Source: Eledone cirrhosa (taxonomy: Eukaryota > Mollusca > Cephalopoda > Octopoda > Eledonidae). From it: 64,000 bases of DNA. The notes under the pieces are model-generated. The model ran no database searches. It was not told the origin of the DNA and saw only the letters and a list, made by a program, of their open reading frames with translations. The translations under genes were made by a program, and so were the position numbers. Below, piece after piece: positions 10,930-21,446 of this stretch (within the stretch, counting starts at the first letter, position 1; each line of letters begins with the position of its first letter). The stretch spans positions 9,714,831-9,778,830 of the forward strand of contig OZ024759.1 in the NCBI GenBank assembly GCA_964016885.1. The letters are read 5' to 3'.

Positions 10930-13262
10930 TATGAATGTATGGGTGCATGTGTACGTATATGTATGGGTGCATGTGTATGTATGGGTGCATGTGTATGTAT
11001 ATGTATGGGTGCGTGTGTATGTATATGGGTATATGTATGGGTGCATGTATATGTGTATATACATGAGTGCATGTGTATGTATATGTATATGTGTATGGGT
11101 GCATGTGTATGTATATGTGTATATGTATGGGTGCGTGTGTATGTATATGTATGGGTGCATGTGTATGTATATGTATGGGTGCATGTGTATGTATATGTAT
11201 GGGTGCGTGTGTATGTATATGGGTATATGTATGGGTGCATGTATATGTGTATATACATGAGTGCATGTGTATGTATATGTATATGTGTATGGGTGCATGT
11301 GTATGTATATGTGTATATGTATGGGTGCATGTGTATGTATATGTGTATATGTATGGGTGCATGTGTATGTATATGTGTATATGTATGGGTGCATGTGTAT
11401 GTATATGTGTGTATGTATGGGTGCTTGTGTATGTATATGTGTATATGTATGGGTGTATATGTGTGTATATGTATGGGTGCATGTGTATGTATATGTATGG
11501 GTGCATATGTATGTATATGTGTATATGTATGGGTGCATGTGTATGTATATGTGTATATGTATGGGTGCATGTGTATGTATATGTGTATATGTATGGGTGC
11601 ATGTGTATGTATATGTGTATATGTATGGGTGCATGTGTATGTATATGTGTATATGTATGGGTGCATATGTATGTATATGTATGGGTGCATGTGTATGTAT
11701 ATGTATGGGTGCGTGTGTATGTATATGGGTATATGTATGGGTGCATGTATATGTGTATATACATGAGTGCATGTGTATGTATATGTATATGTGTATATAC
11801 ATGAGTGCATGTGTATGTATATGTGTATGTGTATGGGTGCATGTGTGTGTATATGTGTATATGTATGGGTGCATGTGTATAAGTATATGTGTATATGTAT
11901 GGGTGCATGTGTATGTATATGTGTGTATGTATGGGTGCTTGTGTATGTATATGTGTATATGTATGGGTGCATGTGTATGTATATGTGTATATGTATGGGT
12001 GCATGTGTATGTATATGTGTGTATATGTATGGGTGCATGTGTATGTATATGTGTATATGTATGGGTGCATGTATATGTGTATATACATGAGTGCATGTGT
12101 ATGTATATGTGTATATGTATGGGTGCATGTGTATGTATATGTGTATATGTATGGGTGCATGTGTATGTATATGTGTATATGTATGGGCGCATGTGTATGT
12201 ATATGTGTATATGTATGGGTGCATGTGTATGTATATGTATGGGTGCATGTGTATGTATATGTATGGGTGCATGTGTATGTATATGTATGGGTGCGTGTGT
12301 ATGTATATGGGTATATGTATGGGTGCATGTATATGTGTATATACATGAGTGCATGTGTATGTATATGTATATGTGTATATACATGAGTGCATGTGTATGT
12401 GTATGGGTGCATGTCTGTGTATATGTATGGGTGCATGTGTATAAGTATATGTGTATATGTATGGGTGCATGTGTATGTATATGTGTGTATGTATGGGTGC
12501 TTGTGTATGTATATGTGTATATGTATGGGTGCATGTGTATGTATATGTGTATATGTATGGGTGCATGTGTATGTATATGTATGGGTGCATATGTATGTAT
12601 ATGTGTATATGTATGGGTGCATGTGTATGTATATGTGTATATGTATGGGTGCATGTGTATGTATATGTGTATATGTATAGGTGCATGAGTATGTATATGT
12701 GTATATGTATGGGTGCATGTGTATGTATATGTGTATATGTATGGGTGCATGTGTATGTATATGTGTATATACATGAGTGCATGTGTATGTATATGTATAT
12801 CTGTATATACATGGGTGCATGTGTATGTATATGTATATGTGTATATACATGAGTGCATGTGTATGTATATGTGTATATACATGGGTGCATATGTATGTAT
12901 ATGTATATGTGTATATACATGGGTGCATGTGTATGTGTATGTATATGTGTATATACATGGGTGCATGTGTATGTATATGTATATGTGTATATACATGAGT
13001 GTATGTATATGTATATCTGTATATACATGAGTGCATGTGTATGTATATGTATATGTGTATATACATGAGTGTATGTATATGTATATCTGTATATACATGG
13101 GTGCATGTGTATGTATATGTGTATATACATGGGTGCATGTGTATGTATATGTATATGTGTATATACACATGTACATGTGTATGTATATGTATATGTGTAT
13201 ATACACATGTACATGTGTATGTATATGTGTATATGCATGGGTGCATGTGTATGTATATGCAT
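10930..13262. repeat. GTATGT-rich minisatellite, about 32-bp unit with larger block repeats
   Basis: Units such as GTATATGTATGGGTGCATGT followed by GTATGTATAT repeat for 2.3 kb. A longer block (GCGTGTGTATGTATATGGGT ... ATATACATGAGTGCATGT) recurs near 11010, 11213, 11711 and 12293, giving a higher-order structure. From about 12760 a second variant with ATATACATGGGTGCATGT takes over. Very long stop-free frames on both strands are by-products of composition. Confidence 0.92.
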
Positions 13263-13739
13263 GGGGACATAGAAATAGTCGGGCTGGACACCCGATCGTG
13301 CAGTTAAACCACTGGGAGTGAAGGACCCCTAGCCTTTGTCAGGGCATTCTTATAGGAGAAGGCAACCCAGGAAACTGGGATGACCCCGATATAAAACCTG
13401 CGGCTCAGTAGTTACCGATGATGTTGATCTTTTCTTCTTTTCGGGTTATAGCTACTGTCTCTCAGAGAGTGGGATTGGCTCAGTGCACAGTCTTTCCTCA
13501 CTTTAAATAATATCTTCACGCACAGACATTGCACGATAGAATTAATTAATAGTTATTAATAGTGGTATATCGTGCAATGGCCATACTCGATAACGAGGGG
13601 GCAACCATCATCATGTATGTATGTATGTATGGTCCCATAAAAACTGATTGAGTTGTAGGGGCACCATATTGACAGCGTTTCTTGGGCATTTTAAGCCTGG
13701 CGGAGCCCATACCTCTCCAGGCCTGAGCACAGCAGAGAG
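13263..13739. other. Unassigned intronic sequence
   Basis: No gene is seen. The stretch 13290-13420 (GGAGAAGGCAACCCAGGAAA, CTGCGGCTCAGTAG) looks like a transposon remnant but was not matched to another copy in the window. A GTAT repeat lies at 13614-13630. Confidence 0.4.
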
Positions 13740-14830
13740 AGAGAGGGGGAAGTGAGAAAGATATATATATATGGAGAGATAGAGAGAGAGAGGGGATGAG
13801 AAAGAGATATAGAGGAAGAATCAACCCCAGTACAAGACTGGTACTTTTATTTTTATCGACCTCGAAAGAATGAAGGGCAAATTTGACCTCAGCAAAGTAC
13901 AGTGAGAGAATGGATGTGAGAAAGAGATATAGAAGAAGAATCAACCCCAAGTACAAGACTGGTACTTCTTTTTTTATCGACCTCGAAAGAATGGAAGGCA
14001 AAGTTGACCTCAGCAAAGTACAGTGAGAGAATGGAAGTGAGAAAGATATATAGAAAAAGAACAACCCCAGTACAAGACTGGTACTTCTTTTTTTATCGAC
14101 CTCGAAAGAATGGAAGGCAAAGTTGACCTCAGCAAAGTACAGTGAGAGAATGGAAGTGAGAAAGATATATAGAAAAAGATCAACCCCAGTACAAGACTGG
14201 TACTTCTTTTTTTATCGACCTCGAAAGAATGAAGGGCAAAGTTGACCTCAGCAAAGTACAGTGAGAGAATGGAAGTGAGAAAGATATATAGAAAAAGATC
14301 AACCCCAGTATAAGACTGGTACTTCTTTTTTTATCGACCTCGAAAGAATGAAGGGCAAAGTTGACCTCAGCAAAGTACAGTGAGAGAATGGAAGTGAGAA
14401 AGATATATAGAAAAAGATCAACCCCAGTACAAGACTGGTACTTCTTTTTTTATCGACCTCGAAAGAATGGAAGGCAAAGTTGACCTCAGCAAAGTACAGT
14501 GAGAGAATGAAAGTGAGAAAGATATATAGAAAAAGATCAACCCCAGTACAAGACTGGTACTTCTTTTTTTATCGACCTCGAAAGAATGGAAGGCAAAGTT
14601 GACCTCAGCAAAGTACAGTGAGAGAATGGAAGTGAGAAAGATATATAGAAAAAGATCAACCCCAGTACAAGACTGGTACTTCTTTTTTTATCGACCTCGA
14701 AAGAATGAAGGGTAAAGTTGACCTCAGCAAAGTACAGTGAGAGAATGGAAGTGAGGAAGAGATATTGAAGAAGAATCAACCCCAAGTACAAGACTGGTAC
14801 TTTTTTTTTTATCGACCTCGAAAGAATGAC
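13740..14830 (-). repeat. 119-bp satellite derived from a SINE body, about 8 copies
   Basis: The period is 119 bp (unit starts at 14141, 14260, 14379). Each unit has CAAGACTGGTACTTCTTTTT, TATCGACCTCGAAAGAATG and AAGTTGACCTCAGC, which correspond to the reverse or forward body of the family A SINE (TATCGACC, AAAGGCAAAGTCAACCTCGGC). The rest of the unit (GAGAGAATGGAAGTGAGAAA) is not SINE. Confidence 0.85.
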
Positions 14831-14914
14831 TGTAACGTAAGGGAAATCAATACAGCAGGACATTGATATAGATTTAAAGATTGTAGTCTTGAAGAAATTT
14901 ATTCTGTCACTTGC

Positions 14915-15056
14915 CTGACCATTCACCAAATAATGGTAGATTCCTGTCAACATAGAAATAACCGTTTCCACCAAGATTGTAGGTTTCATGCTTAGCAGAT
15001 AAATCTCCTACTGCACATCGCTCCTGATTGCTTACATCACATTCACCATAACCATT
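14915..15056 (-). CDS. Exon 6 of Cu-only SOD repeat protein, GC donor
   Basis: Acceptor ATCTTTCAG|AAT (ctg at 15057-15059). The 142-nt exon reads NGYGECDVSNQERCAVGDLS and then DRNLPLFGEWS, the GDLS and LPL strands of the SOD fold. It ends TCAG|GCAAGT, a GC splice donor; only this end gives G|TT, which continues into VYGRSF of exon 7. Phase 0 in, phase 1 out. The two Cys pairs and GDLSAKH are conserved, but the Cu-ligand positions of this repeat are not. Confidence 0.85.
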
Positions 15057-15085
15057 CTGAAAGATATACAAATAATATAATATAA

Positions 15086-15160
15086 GGCTTAGTGGTTAGA
15101 CTGTTGGGCTTGCAATCATGGGGTTGTCAGTTCGATTCTTGGACCAGGCTATGCGGCTTC
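15086..15160 (+). mobile_element. tRNA-like SINE head fragment
   Basis: GGCTTAGTGGTTAGACTGTT, TGCAATCATGGGGTTGTCAG and TTCGATTCTTGGACCAGG form a tRNA-like A/B-box head as in SINE families B and C. It is cut off at a TA/GTATA repeat. Confidence 0.65.
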
Positions 15161-15512
<352 letters not shown>

Positions 15513-15514
15513 AC

Positions 15515-15700
15515 AAAATAAAAACCTAGTCACTGAGGAGGTCACAGAATGTGTGACGAAAGAGCTTTCACAATATATAAACAACCTGGCGGTTATTGAA
15601 CCAACCAACCAGAAATTTAAAATAAATTGAAGTGAAAACCAACAGGTGCCTGTGTTTTATTGGCAGCATGACCCTCCCAAAGTATAACAATATATATAAT
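15515..15700 (+). mobile_element. Dispersed element with hammerhead-like core (copy 1)
   Basis: Shares about 190 bp with 61105-61342: GGTCACAGAATGTGTGACGA, AACCAACCAACCAGAAATTT and GCATGACCCTCCCAAAGTAT. The segment starting at CTGAGGA (15531) with a GTCAC/GTGAC hairpin and GAAA resembles a hammerhead core but lacks a matching stem I. It is the end of a retroelement of unknown family. Confidence 0.6.
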
Positions 15701-16045
15701 AAACAGGGAACAAAGAATCAGTATTTGCATCATATACATATTTAATCACATATTACATATGTTTCACTGCCGATCAGCTCAAGGAACAATCGAATTATGT
15801 TCGTTCCCGACTCTGGAATTGGAAGCCCTTCAGATGTGTTCTCACATGTAGACACATATGTATATAAATATATATTAAAGAAGAACCATGTATCATAAGA
15901 AAGAGAAAAACTTGTGATACAGTATACTGGAAATGATAATTTGGACTAACATAATTTGGACTAACATCAATATAAACGATTCTTTCTTTGAAGATTCCAT
16001 GCAAATATCACTAATAACAATGTGTATACATGTGTACACACACAC
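15701..16045. other. Unassigned intronic sequence
   Basis: AT-rich; ATAATTTGGACTAACAT is duplicated at about 15938-15968. No gene or recognised repeat is seen. Confidence 0.4.
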
Positions 16046-16046
16046 A

Positions 16047-16345
16047 CCATCATCATCATCATCATCATCACCGTTTTTACGTCCATTCTTCCACGCTAGC
16101 ATGGGTTAGACGGGTTGTCCTGTTGTGGGCAGTGTCTGGTCGGCTGACCATGCCTTGCTCATACAGGAACTGATCTGGCTTGATTTCTACAGCTGGATGC
16201 CCTTCCTAACACCAACCTCATTTACAGTGAGTGCTGGGTGCTTTTTCATGGCGCCTACACGTCCACTTTACAGTGTGGGCTGGGTGCTTTTTTGCCGTGG
16301 CACCTCCACGACCACCTTGCAGTGGGGGGTGTGGGGGCATATTGT
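16047..16345 (-). mobile_element. RTE-like LINE 3' UTR/tail fragment
   Basis: In reverse orientation it begins (CATCAT)n, TTTTTACGTCCATTCTTCCA, then CTGGATGCCCTTCCTAACAC. This matches the non-coding tails that follow the LINE ORFs at 23342-23610 and 51919-52212. It has no coding part. Confidence 0.8.
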
Positions 16346-16352
16346 CTATATG

Positions 16353-16537
16353 CTTCATACGAGGCAATTCCAAAAGTAAGGTCTCCTTCCGATATTGCAA
16401 CTTTTCCGTTAAAATCCTGTGGATGGTGCTTCGGGAAACCTCAGGAACCAAAATGCAGAGAGCATCCAGAGTGATCCGCCGATCTTTACGCATGTTTTCC
16501 TCGGAAGGGGACCTTACTTTTGGGCTTGCCCTCTATA
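16353..16537 (-). mobile_element. Mariner-like deletion derivative
   Basis: Terminal repeats ACGAGGCAATTCCAAAAGTA (left) and, inverted at the right, GAGGGCAAGCCCAAAAGTAA enclose about 185 bp. On the minus strand an ATG opens a frame with RKDRRITLDAL and RSTIHRILTEKLQYRK, the second helix-turn-helix region of mariner/Tc1 transposases, which runs straight into the opposite terminal repeat. The whole catalytic DDD/E domain is deleted. TA flanks both ends. Confidence 0.75.
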
Positions 16538-16760
16538 TAATAACTGCGCGAAATTCATACTTGGCGGTAGGGTTCAACGGGAACTCCATTCTCAACGGCT
16601 GCCAAGCGAAGATTGAGCATCCCAGCGAAGCGCACACATGCTTGTTTGGGAGTAAAGGGAGCACCAATCACAACAGTGTTGCCAACAGGCATACGAACAG
16701 TTTCTCTGCGTCCCCATCGCTTTGGAAACCTTACTTTACGGATTACCCTCGTACATGTGT
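16538..16760 (-). mobile_element. Second mariner-like remnant
   Basis: The far end, inverted, reads TACGAGGGTAATCCGTAAAG, then TAAGGTTTCC, similar to the termini of the neighbouring mariner derivative. No transposase motif was recognised inside, so this is either a nested partner or the outer half of one element. Confidence 0.5.
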
Positions 16761-16799
16761 GAACTGTTATTTGATATTGTATAGATGAAACACTGTGTA

Positions 16800-17235
16800 A
16801 GATGTAAAGTTTGTTTTTAAATGTATTGCCGTCTCCTCCATTCTGATATATATATATATATATAAGATTAAAACACTTGAGTGCATTGGAGTTAAACACA
16901 CTCGTCGTATTAGAGAAATGACAGGATAGGATATAGCTCAATGTTATCCAACAGAGCCGAAAAATTATAAAAAATATATGTTTAATGTCTTACTTGCTCT
17001 CTTGCCCTATAGTCTATATTTACAAATGCACCCTTTTAGCTTTAGCATGTCTTTCCATGATAACTTTCCTAAAAAATTTTCATAAATATCAATTCCCTGT
17101 TCTTCTGAGTTTTGGCTTGTTCTGGCCGTTAATTCTTCTTGTCTCTTTCCTTGCTCTGATGAGTCCTTATTAATGGGACGAAACATTGTCAGCTAATAAA
17201 GACTTTTGATGTATTGAAGGCTTCTTTGTTTATTT
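16800..17235 (+). mobile_element. Retroelement terminal segment carrying a hammerhead ribozyme
   Basis: No coding motif is seen. The segment lies between TA repeats and contains the hammerhead at 17144-17202. Penelope-like elements are known to carry such ribozymes in their terminal repeats, so that origin is inferred, not shown. Confidence 0.45.
17144..17202 (+). ncRNA. Hammerhead ribozyme (type I), candidate 1
   Basis: Core CTGATGA (17156-17162), stem II GTCC/GGAC (17163-17166 with 17176-17179), GAAA (17180-17183), minimal stem III of two pairs (A183-T189, C184-G188) and cleavage triplet GTC ending at 17190. Stem I pairs GCT with AGC, then after a 4x4 internal loop TCTTT (17144-17148) with AAAGA (17198-17202). 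All conserved core positions are present. Very short stem III is typical of hammerheads in Penelope-like elements. Self-cleavage would occur after 17190. Confidence 0.72.
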
Positions 17236-17264
17236 TTTATAATATATATATATATATATACAAC

Positions 17265-17500
17265 AAAAAAACACAGTCCACGCTGTAATGTGGCCGTGTA
17301 GGTAACATGGCAAAAACCTCCCAGTCCACACTGTAAACGTGGTTGGTGTTAGGAAGGGCATCCAGCCGTAGAAAACCTGCCAGACAGTCCTATACGAGCG
17401 AGACACGGTCACCCGACCAATCTTGCCTCAAGTGGGGCAATTCCCGTCTAAACACATGCTAGCGTGGAAGATAGACGTTAAACGATGATGATGATGATAT
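17265..17500 (+). mobile_element. RTE-like LINE 3' tail fragment
   Basis: ACACAGTCCACGCTGTAATG, GTTAGGAAGGGCATCCAGCC and (GATGAT)n match the tails at 33341-33572 and 39955-40135. No ORF part is present. Confidence 0.8.
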
Positions 17501-17734
17501 ACTACTATACTATATATATATATATATATGAATGAATTTTAAAGCAACAATTTAACCATATAATATTTACAACATTTCTATAAATATTTGAGTCAGTAGA
17601 GCAACGTAGAAGATTAGCAGTCTGTATCCTACCTCTATAAACATAGGTAACACTGTGAAAGCAGCCATAGAAATGTAGAAATTATGGCATTAGAGTCTCT
17701 ACCACCTGTATAGTATATATATCTTATATGACGG

Positions 17735-18842
17735 TGTACAAGTCAATTCGGTGCATAGGTCTACCTTACAATTCTGAGGAGTAATTCAAGTTTAGGCCTA
17801 TAAAAAATAAGGCAGTTTCAGGGGAAATAATTAAAAAAATTCATTGATGTACTAAAGGCTAAGACACTACTTCTAAAACACATCAGTCACAAGTGAGTTC
17901 TAACTCAGTAAACCAGCCGAGCCTCACCTTAACGAACCTATGGTAACCTACCCTATGGTAACCTACCCTATGGTAACCTATCCTATGGTAACCTATCCTA
18001 CGGTAACCTATCCTACGGTAACCTACCGTATGGTAACCTACCGTATGGTAACCTACCCTATGGTAACCTACCCTATGGTAACCTAACCTATGGTAACCTA
18101 CCCTATGGTAACCTACCGTATGGTAACCTACCCTATGGTAACCTACCCTATGGTAACCTACCGTATGGTAACCTACCCTATAGTAACCTAACCTATGGTA
18201 ACCTACCCTATGGTAACCTACCGTATGGTAACCTACCGTATGGTAACCTACCGTATAGTAACCTATCCTATGTTAACCTACCCTATAGTAACCTATCCTA
18301 TGTTAACCTACCCTATGGTAACCTACCCTTGGTAACCTACCCTACGGTAACCTACACTATGTTAACCTACCCTATGGTAATCTACCCTATGGTAATCTAC
18401 CCTATGGTACCCTACCCTATGGTAACCTACCCTATGTTAACCTACACTATGTTAAGCTACACTATGTTAACCTACCCTATGGTACCCTACCCTATAGTAC
18501 CCTACCCTATGGTAACCTACCCTATGGTACCCTACTCTATGGTAACCTACCCTATGGTACCCTACTCTATGGTAACCTACCCTATGAGCTACAGCAAGTC
18601 ATTAATATTATAATCTCTACGTTAAATAGTCTTAACAAATATGAGGTTCAGTAGGAAATAATTGTGCTGGGCTGCTAGAGTTATGGTAAGTGGTGTACAA
18701 CGAGTGTTAGGCAGGCAGTTTCACTGTTTACCCATCAGTGGTAAAGGTTCACATTTTATATTCGGTGGACAAGTTGACCCCTGGTTTTGGAGAGATATAG
18801 GCTCCAAATGTTGACTTGTATGCCAGCATATATGGTAAGTTC
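17735..18842 (+). mobile_element. TIR element with internal 15-bp minisatellite (copy 1)
   Basis: The left end has GGTGTACAAGTCAATTCGG and the right end TTGACTTGTATGCCAGCATA, then TATGG, an imperfect inverted repeat. Single-copy flanks (CTAAGACACTACTTCTAAAA; GTGGACAAGTTGACCCC) match the copy at 47590-48602 in opposite orientation. No transposase was found. A further terminal fragment (GTACGCCGGCATATACGGTA) is at 19027-19046. Confidence 0.75.
17935..18588 (+). repeat. 15-bp minisatellite, about 43 copies
   Basis: Unit GGTAACCTACCCTAT with variants ACCGTAT, ATCCTAT, GGTACCC and GTTAACC. It is contained within the TIR element above. Confidence 0.93.
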
Positions 18843-19092
18843 AGGGGTCGGGGAGGGTATAATACTGAAACTCAGACAACAAGCTTGAAGAAGAACCTGC
18901 AATACAATAGATGAGCAATATATCATCATCAATGTTTTACAGCTATTTATCCATGCTTGTATGGGTTGGATGGGTCATTTGCACCACAGCACCCCCCCCC
19001 CCCCCCCCCACACACACACACTCATTGTACGCCGGCATATACGGTAATTGCAAAAAAAAAATATGATAAATAATTCTTTTAGATTTCCTTAC
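18843..19092. other. Intron remnant: RTE tail piece, C-run, TIR fragment
   Basis: 18922-18985 (CATCATCAATGTTTTACAGC, GCTTGTATGGGTTGGATGGG) is a worn RTE tail in reverse. A C-run and (CA)n lie at 18989-19021, then the TIR-element end at 19027-19046, then the donor side of exon 5. Confidence 0.55.
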
Positions 19093-19317
19093 ATTAGTAT
19101 TGACATCAAACGGATTATACAGTTTTCCAACGCGACTACACGCTCTTTGTACTGCTTCCTCAGTATTTGCTCTCCTTTCGTCATCGACCATCTGTCTCTG
19201 GTCTTCATTGTTGAAGTCCTTGTCTGCATTGCTTCCAGTGAAGGCATTAGAGTCATTATCATTGAACTGTTGTTCCCATATTGGGTTGGAATAAATCTGC
19301 CATTCGTGATTCTTGGT
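19093..19317 (-). CDS. Exon 5 of Cu-only SOD repeat protein
   Basis: Acceptor CTGTTTCCAG|ACC (ctg at 19318-19320), donor AATACTAAT|GTAAGG. The 225-nt exon (75 codons, phase 0 both sides) includes HEWQIYSNPIWE, the degenerate counterpart of the HxH copper strand. A long acidic Asn/Asp-rich insert follows (QFNDNDSNAFTGSN), then CSRVGKLYNPFDVN, the counterpart of the HWNPF segment, with Leu in place of the His. This unit is therefore structural rather than catalytic. Confidence 0.88.
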
Positions 19318-19445
19318 CTGGAAACAGAAATAAAGTGAGACAGGATTTAATTGTTGTTGATGATTTTATTGAAACAATTGAAATAATGAGACCATAGATA
19401 AAGGAAGAAAATAGGAAAAGAAGAAAAGTGAAAGAAACATGGTAA

Positions 19446-20288
19446 GAAACTTTCAAGAGAGCTGGACAACAGAAGGTCTTCAGAGAAGAAATTGTTAGGA
19501 GAGCTGGACAACAGAAGGTCTGCAGAGAAGAAACTCTCAGGAGAGCTGGACAGCAGAAGGTCTGCAGAGAAGAAACTGTCAGGAGAGCTGGACAACAGGT
19601 CTGCAGAGAAGAAACTCTCAGGAGAGCTGGACAGCAGAAGGTCTTCAGAGAAGAAACTGTCAGGAGAGCTGGACAGCAGAAGGTCTGCAGAGAAGAAACT
19701 CTCAGGAGAGCTGGACAGCAGAAGGTCTGCAGAGAAGAAACTCTCAGGAGAGCTGGACAGCAGAAGGTTTGCAGAGAAGAAACTCTCAGGAGAGCTGGAC
19801 AGCAGAAGGTCTGCAGAGAAGAAACTCTCAAGAGAACTGGACAGCAGAAGGTCTTCAGAGAAGAAACTGTCAGGAGAGCTGGACAGCAGAAGGTCTGCAG
19901 AGAAGAAACTCTCAGGAGAACTGGACAGCAGAAGGTCTGCAGAGAAGAAACTGTCAGGAGAGCTGGACAGCAGAAGGTCTGCAGAGAAGAAACTGTCAGG
20001 AGAGCTGGACAGCAGAAGGTCTCCAGAAAAGAAAGTCTCAGGAGAGCTGGACAGCAGAAGGTCTTCTGAAAAGAAACTGTTAGGAGAGCTGGACAGCAGA
20101 AGATCTCCAGAGAAGAAACTCTCAGGAGAGCTGGACAGCAGAAGGTCTTCTGAAAAGAAACTGTCAGGAGAGCTGGACAGCAGAAGGTCTGCAGAGAAGA
20201 AACTGTCAGGAGAGCTGGACAGCAGAAGGTCTCCAGAAAAGAAAGTCTCAGGAGAGCTGGACAACAGAAGGTCTTCAGAGAAGAAACA
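19446..20288 (+). repeat. 42-bp minisatellite, about 20 copies
   Basis: Unit of 42 bp (GAGAGCTGGACAGCAGAAGG TCTGCAGAGA AGAAACTCTC AG and variants). The period is a multiple of three, so all reading frames without a stop in the unit stay open for 280-316 codons on both strands. It lies in the intron between exons 4 and 5. Confidence 0.93.
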
Positions 20289-20428
20289 CCCCTTCAAGCG
20301 AGTGTTTCAGCCCTTAACTTCTAAATTCTTTATATTATTGGAATTTTAAATACCATATAGTCAGAAATAGATTTTGAAATCAGTAAATTTGAAACAATTA
20401 CATCAGAATATATTACTGGGAGTCTTAC

Positions 20429-20506
20429 CATATGTCCTTCTTTACTGTGAACATCTATATACACCCATGTCTCTGTTGTGTGGTCATCATCATAAACATA
20501 TTGCCA
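20429..20506 (-). CDS. Exon 4 of Cu-only SOD repeat protein
   Basis: Small 78-nt exon (26 codons, phase 0 both ends). Acceptor TTTGTTTCAG|TGG (ctg at 20507-20509), donor CATATG|GTAAGA. It reads WQYVYDDDHTTETWVYIDVH and then SKEGHM. It bridges GYVQM at the end of exon 3 and TKNHEWQIYSNP in exon 5, completing the expected strand order of one SOD unit. Confidence 0.85.
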
Positions 20507-20592
20507 CTGAAACAAAGGTGGATGAAATACTGGATAAAAATTAGAAATAAACCCCCAAACAACAACAAAAACAGAACATTGTAGTTAATCCC

Positions 20593-20821
20593 TTAACCCT
20601 TTACCATTTACATTACTCTATATTTACTAATGTATTTTCACGGTAAAGGCTTTACCTCACATAATTATCTTACATGATATCAAATATATAAGATTTTGAT
20701 ATTATCTATTTTGAGAACAATATCTTAACATCAGTATGAGTGGCCAGTTACAACCGGTTTGAACAGAAAGAGGTGAGAGAATTGTGCCTGGATACGGCCG
20801 ATTTAAATACTAAAGGGTTAA
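20593..20821 (+). mobile_element. TTAA-type MITE copy 4, compact 229-bp form
   Basis: TTAACCCTTTACCATTTA at 20593 and TAAATACTAAAGGGTTAA ending at 20821 are inverted repeats with one internal mismatch each side. Inside there is exactly one 72-bp-type unit (ATTACTCTATATTTACTAAT ... TACCTCACATAAT), the core (AAGATTTTGATATTATC ... ACATCAGTATGAGTGG) and one 44-bp-type unit (GGTTTGAACAGAAAGAGGTG). It appears to be the unexpanded form from which the satellites grew. Confidence 0.85.
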
Positions 20822-20828
20822 ATACGAG

Positions 20829-21025
20829 TGTCAGCTGAAAAGTTCATAGGCTGACCAAGATTCTCTCATGGAATGACCGAATGAAGTTTATTTTTCAACA
20901 TAGTCCCTGGAAAGAAACAATGCAGTTATTAATAAGAAGAGTTGAAATTAATGCATGCATGATTTCACAGCCCAAGCATCACTCCTTGATAGTCAGCCTA
21001 TGAAGTTTTCAGCTGACCCTATCTA
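20829..21025 (+). mobile_element. Short TIR element (MITE, family 3)
   Basis: Left end TCAGCTGAAAAGTTCATAGG, right end CCTATGAAGTTTTCAGCTGA, a near-perfect inverted repeat of about 24 bp. Length is about 195 bp. The termini resemble mariner-type ends (AAAAGTTCATAGG), but assignment is tentative. A worn copy is at 5215-5440. Confidence 0.72.
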
Positions 21026-21181
21026 CAACCAGCTCTGATTCTATAAAACAAAACCACCCTTGTTAAGGGGTTTTCTCCAAGCATCACTCCTTGATAGTCA
21101 GCCTATGAAGTTTTCAGCTGACCCTATCTACAACCAGCTCTGATTCTATAAAACAAAACCACCCTTGTTAAGGGGTTTTCT
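20972..21181 (+). repeat. 105-bp tandem duplication
   Basis: CCAAGCATCACTCCTTGATA recurs at 20972 and 21077. The unit includes the right terminal repeat of the MITE and the adjoining CTATCTACAACCAGCTCTGA. Confidence 0.9.
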
Positions 21182-21319
21182 CCAAAGAAATTCTATGAGA
21201 ACAATTTGTTAAGTTATGTTCACAAAAGTGAAATAACTTATGATTTTGGTATATCACTTCAAATTTCTCACTGAAAAAAGAAATACAGTTTATTTCATTC
21301 AATTAGATAACAACAGTGT

Positions 21320-21446
21320 TCAAACGATGATGATATTTATATACATATCATCATCGTTTAACATCCATTTTTCCATGCTAGCATAATAATATATATATAT
21401 ATATACATATCATCATCGTTTAACATCCATTTTTCCATGCTAGCAT

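Noticed and set aside
10716..13307. Open frames of up to 848 codons on both strands
   Set aside because: They are translations of the GTATGT minisatellite (His/Tyr/Thr or Met/Cys/Val periodic), with no domain and similar length in several frames.
19347..20349. 285- and 316-codon frames with 14-residue repeats
   Set aside because: 42-bp minisatellite within an intron; open on both strands, no start context or splice signals.
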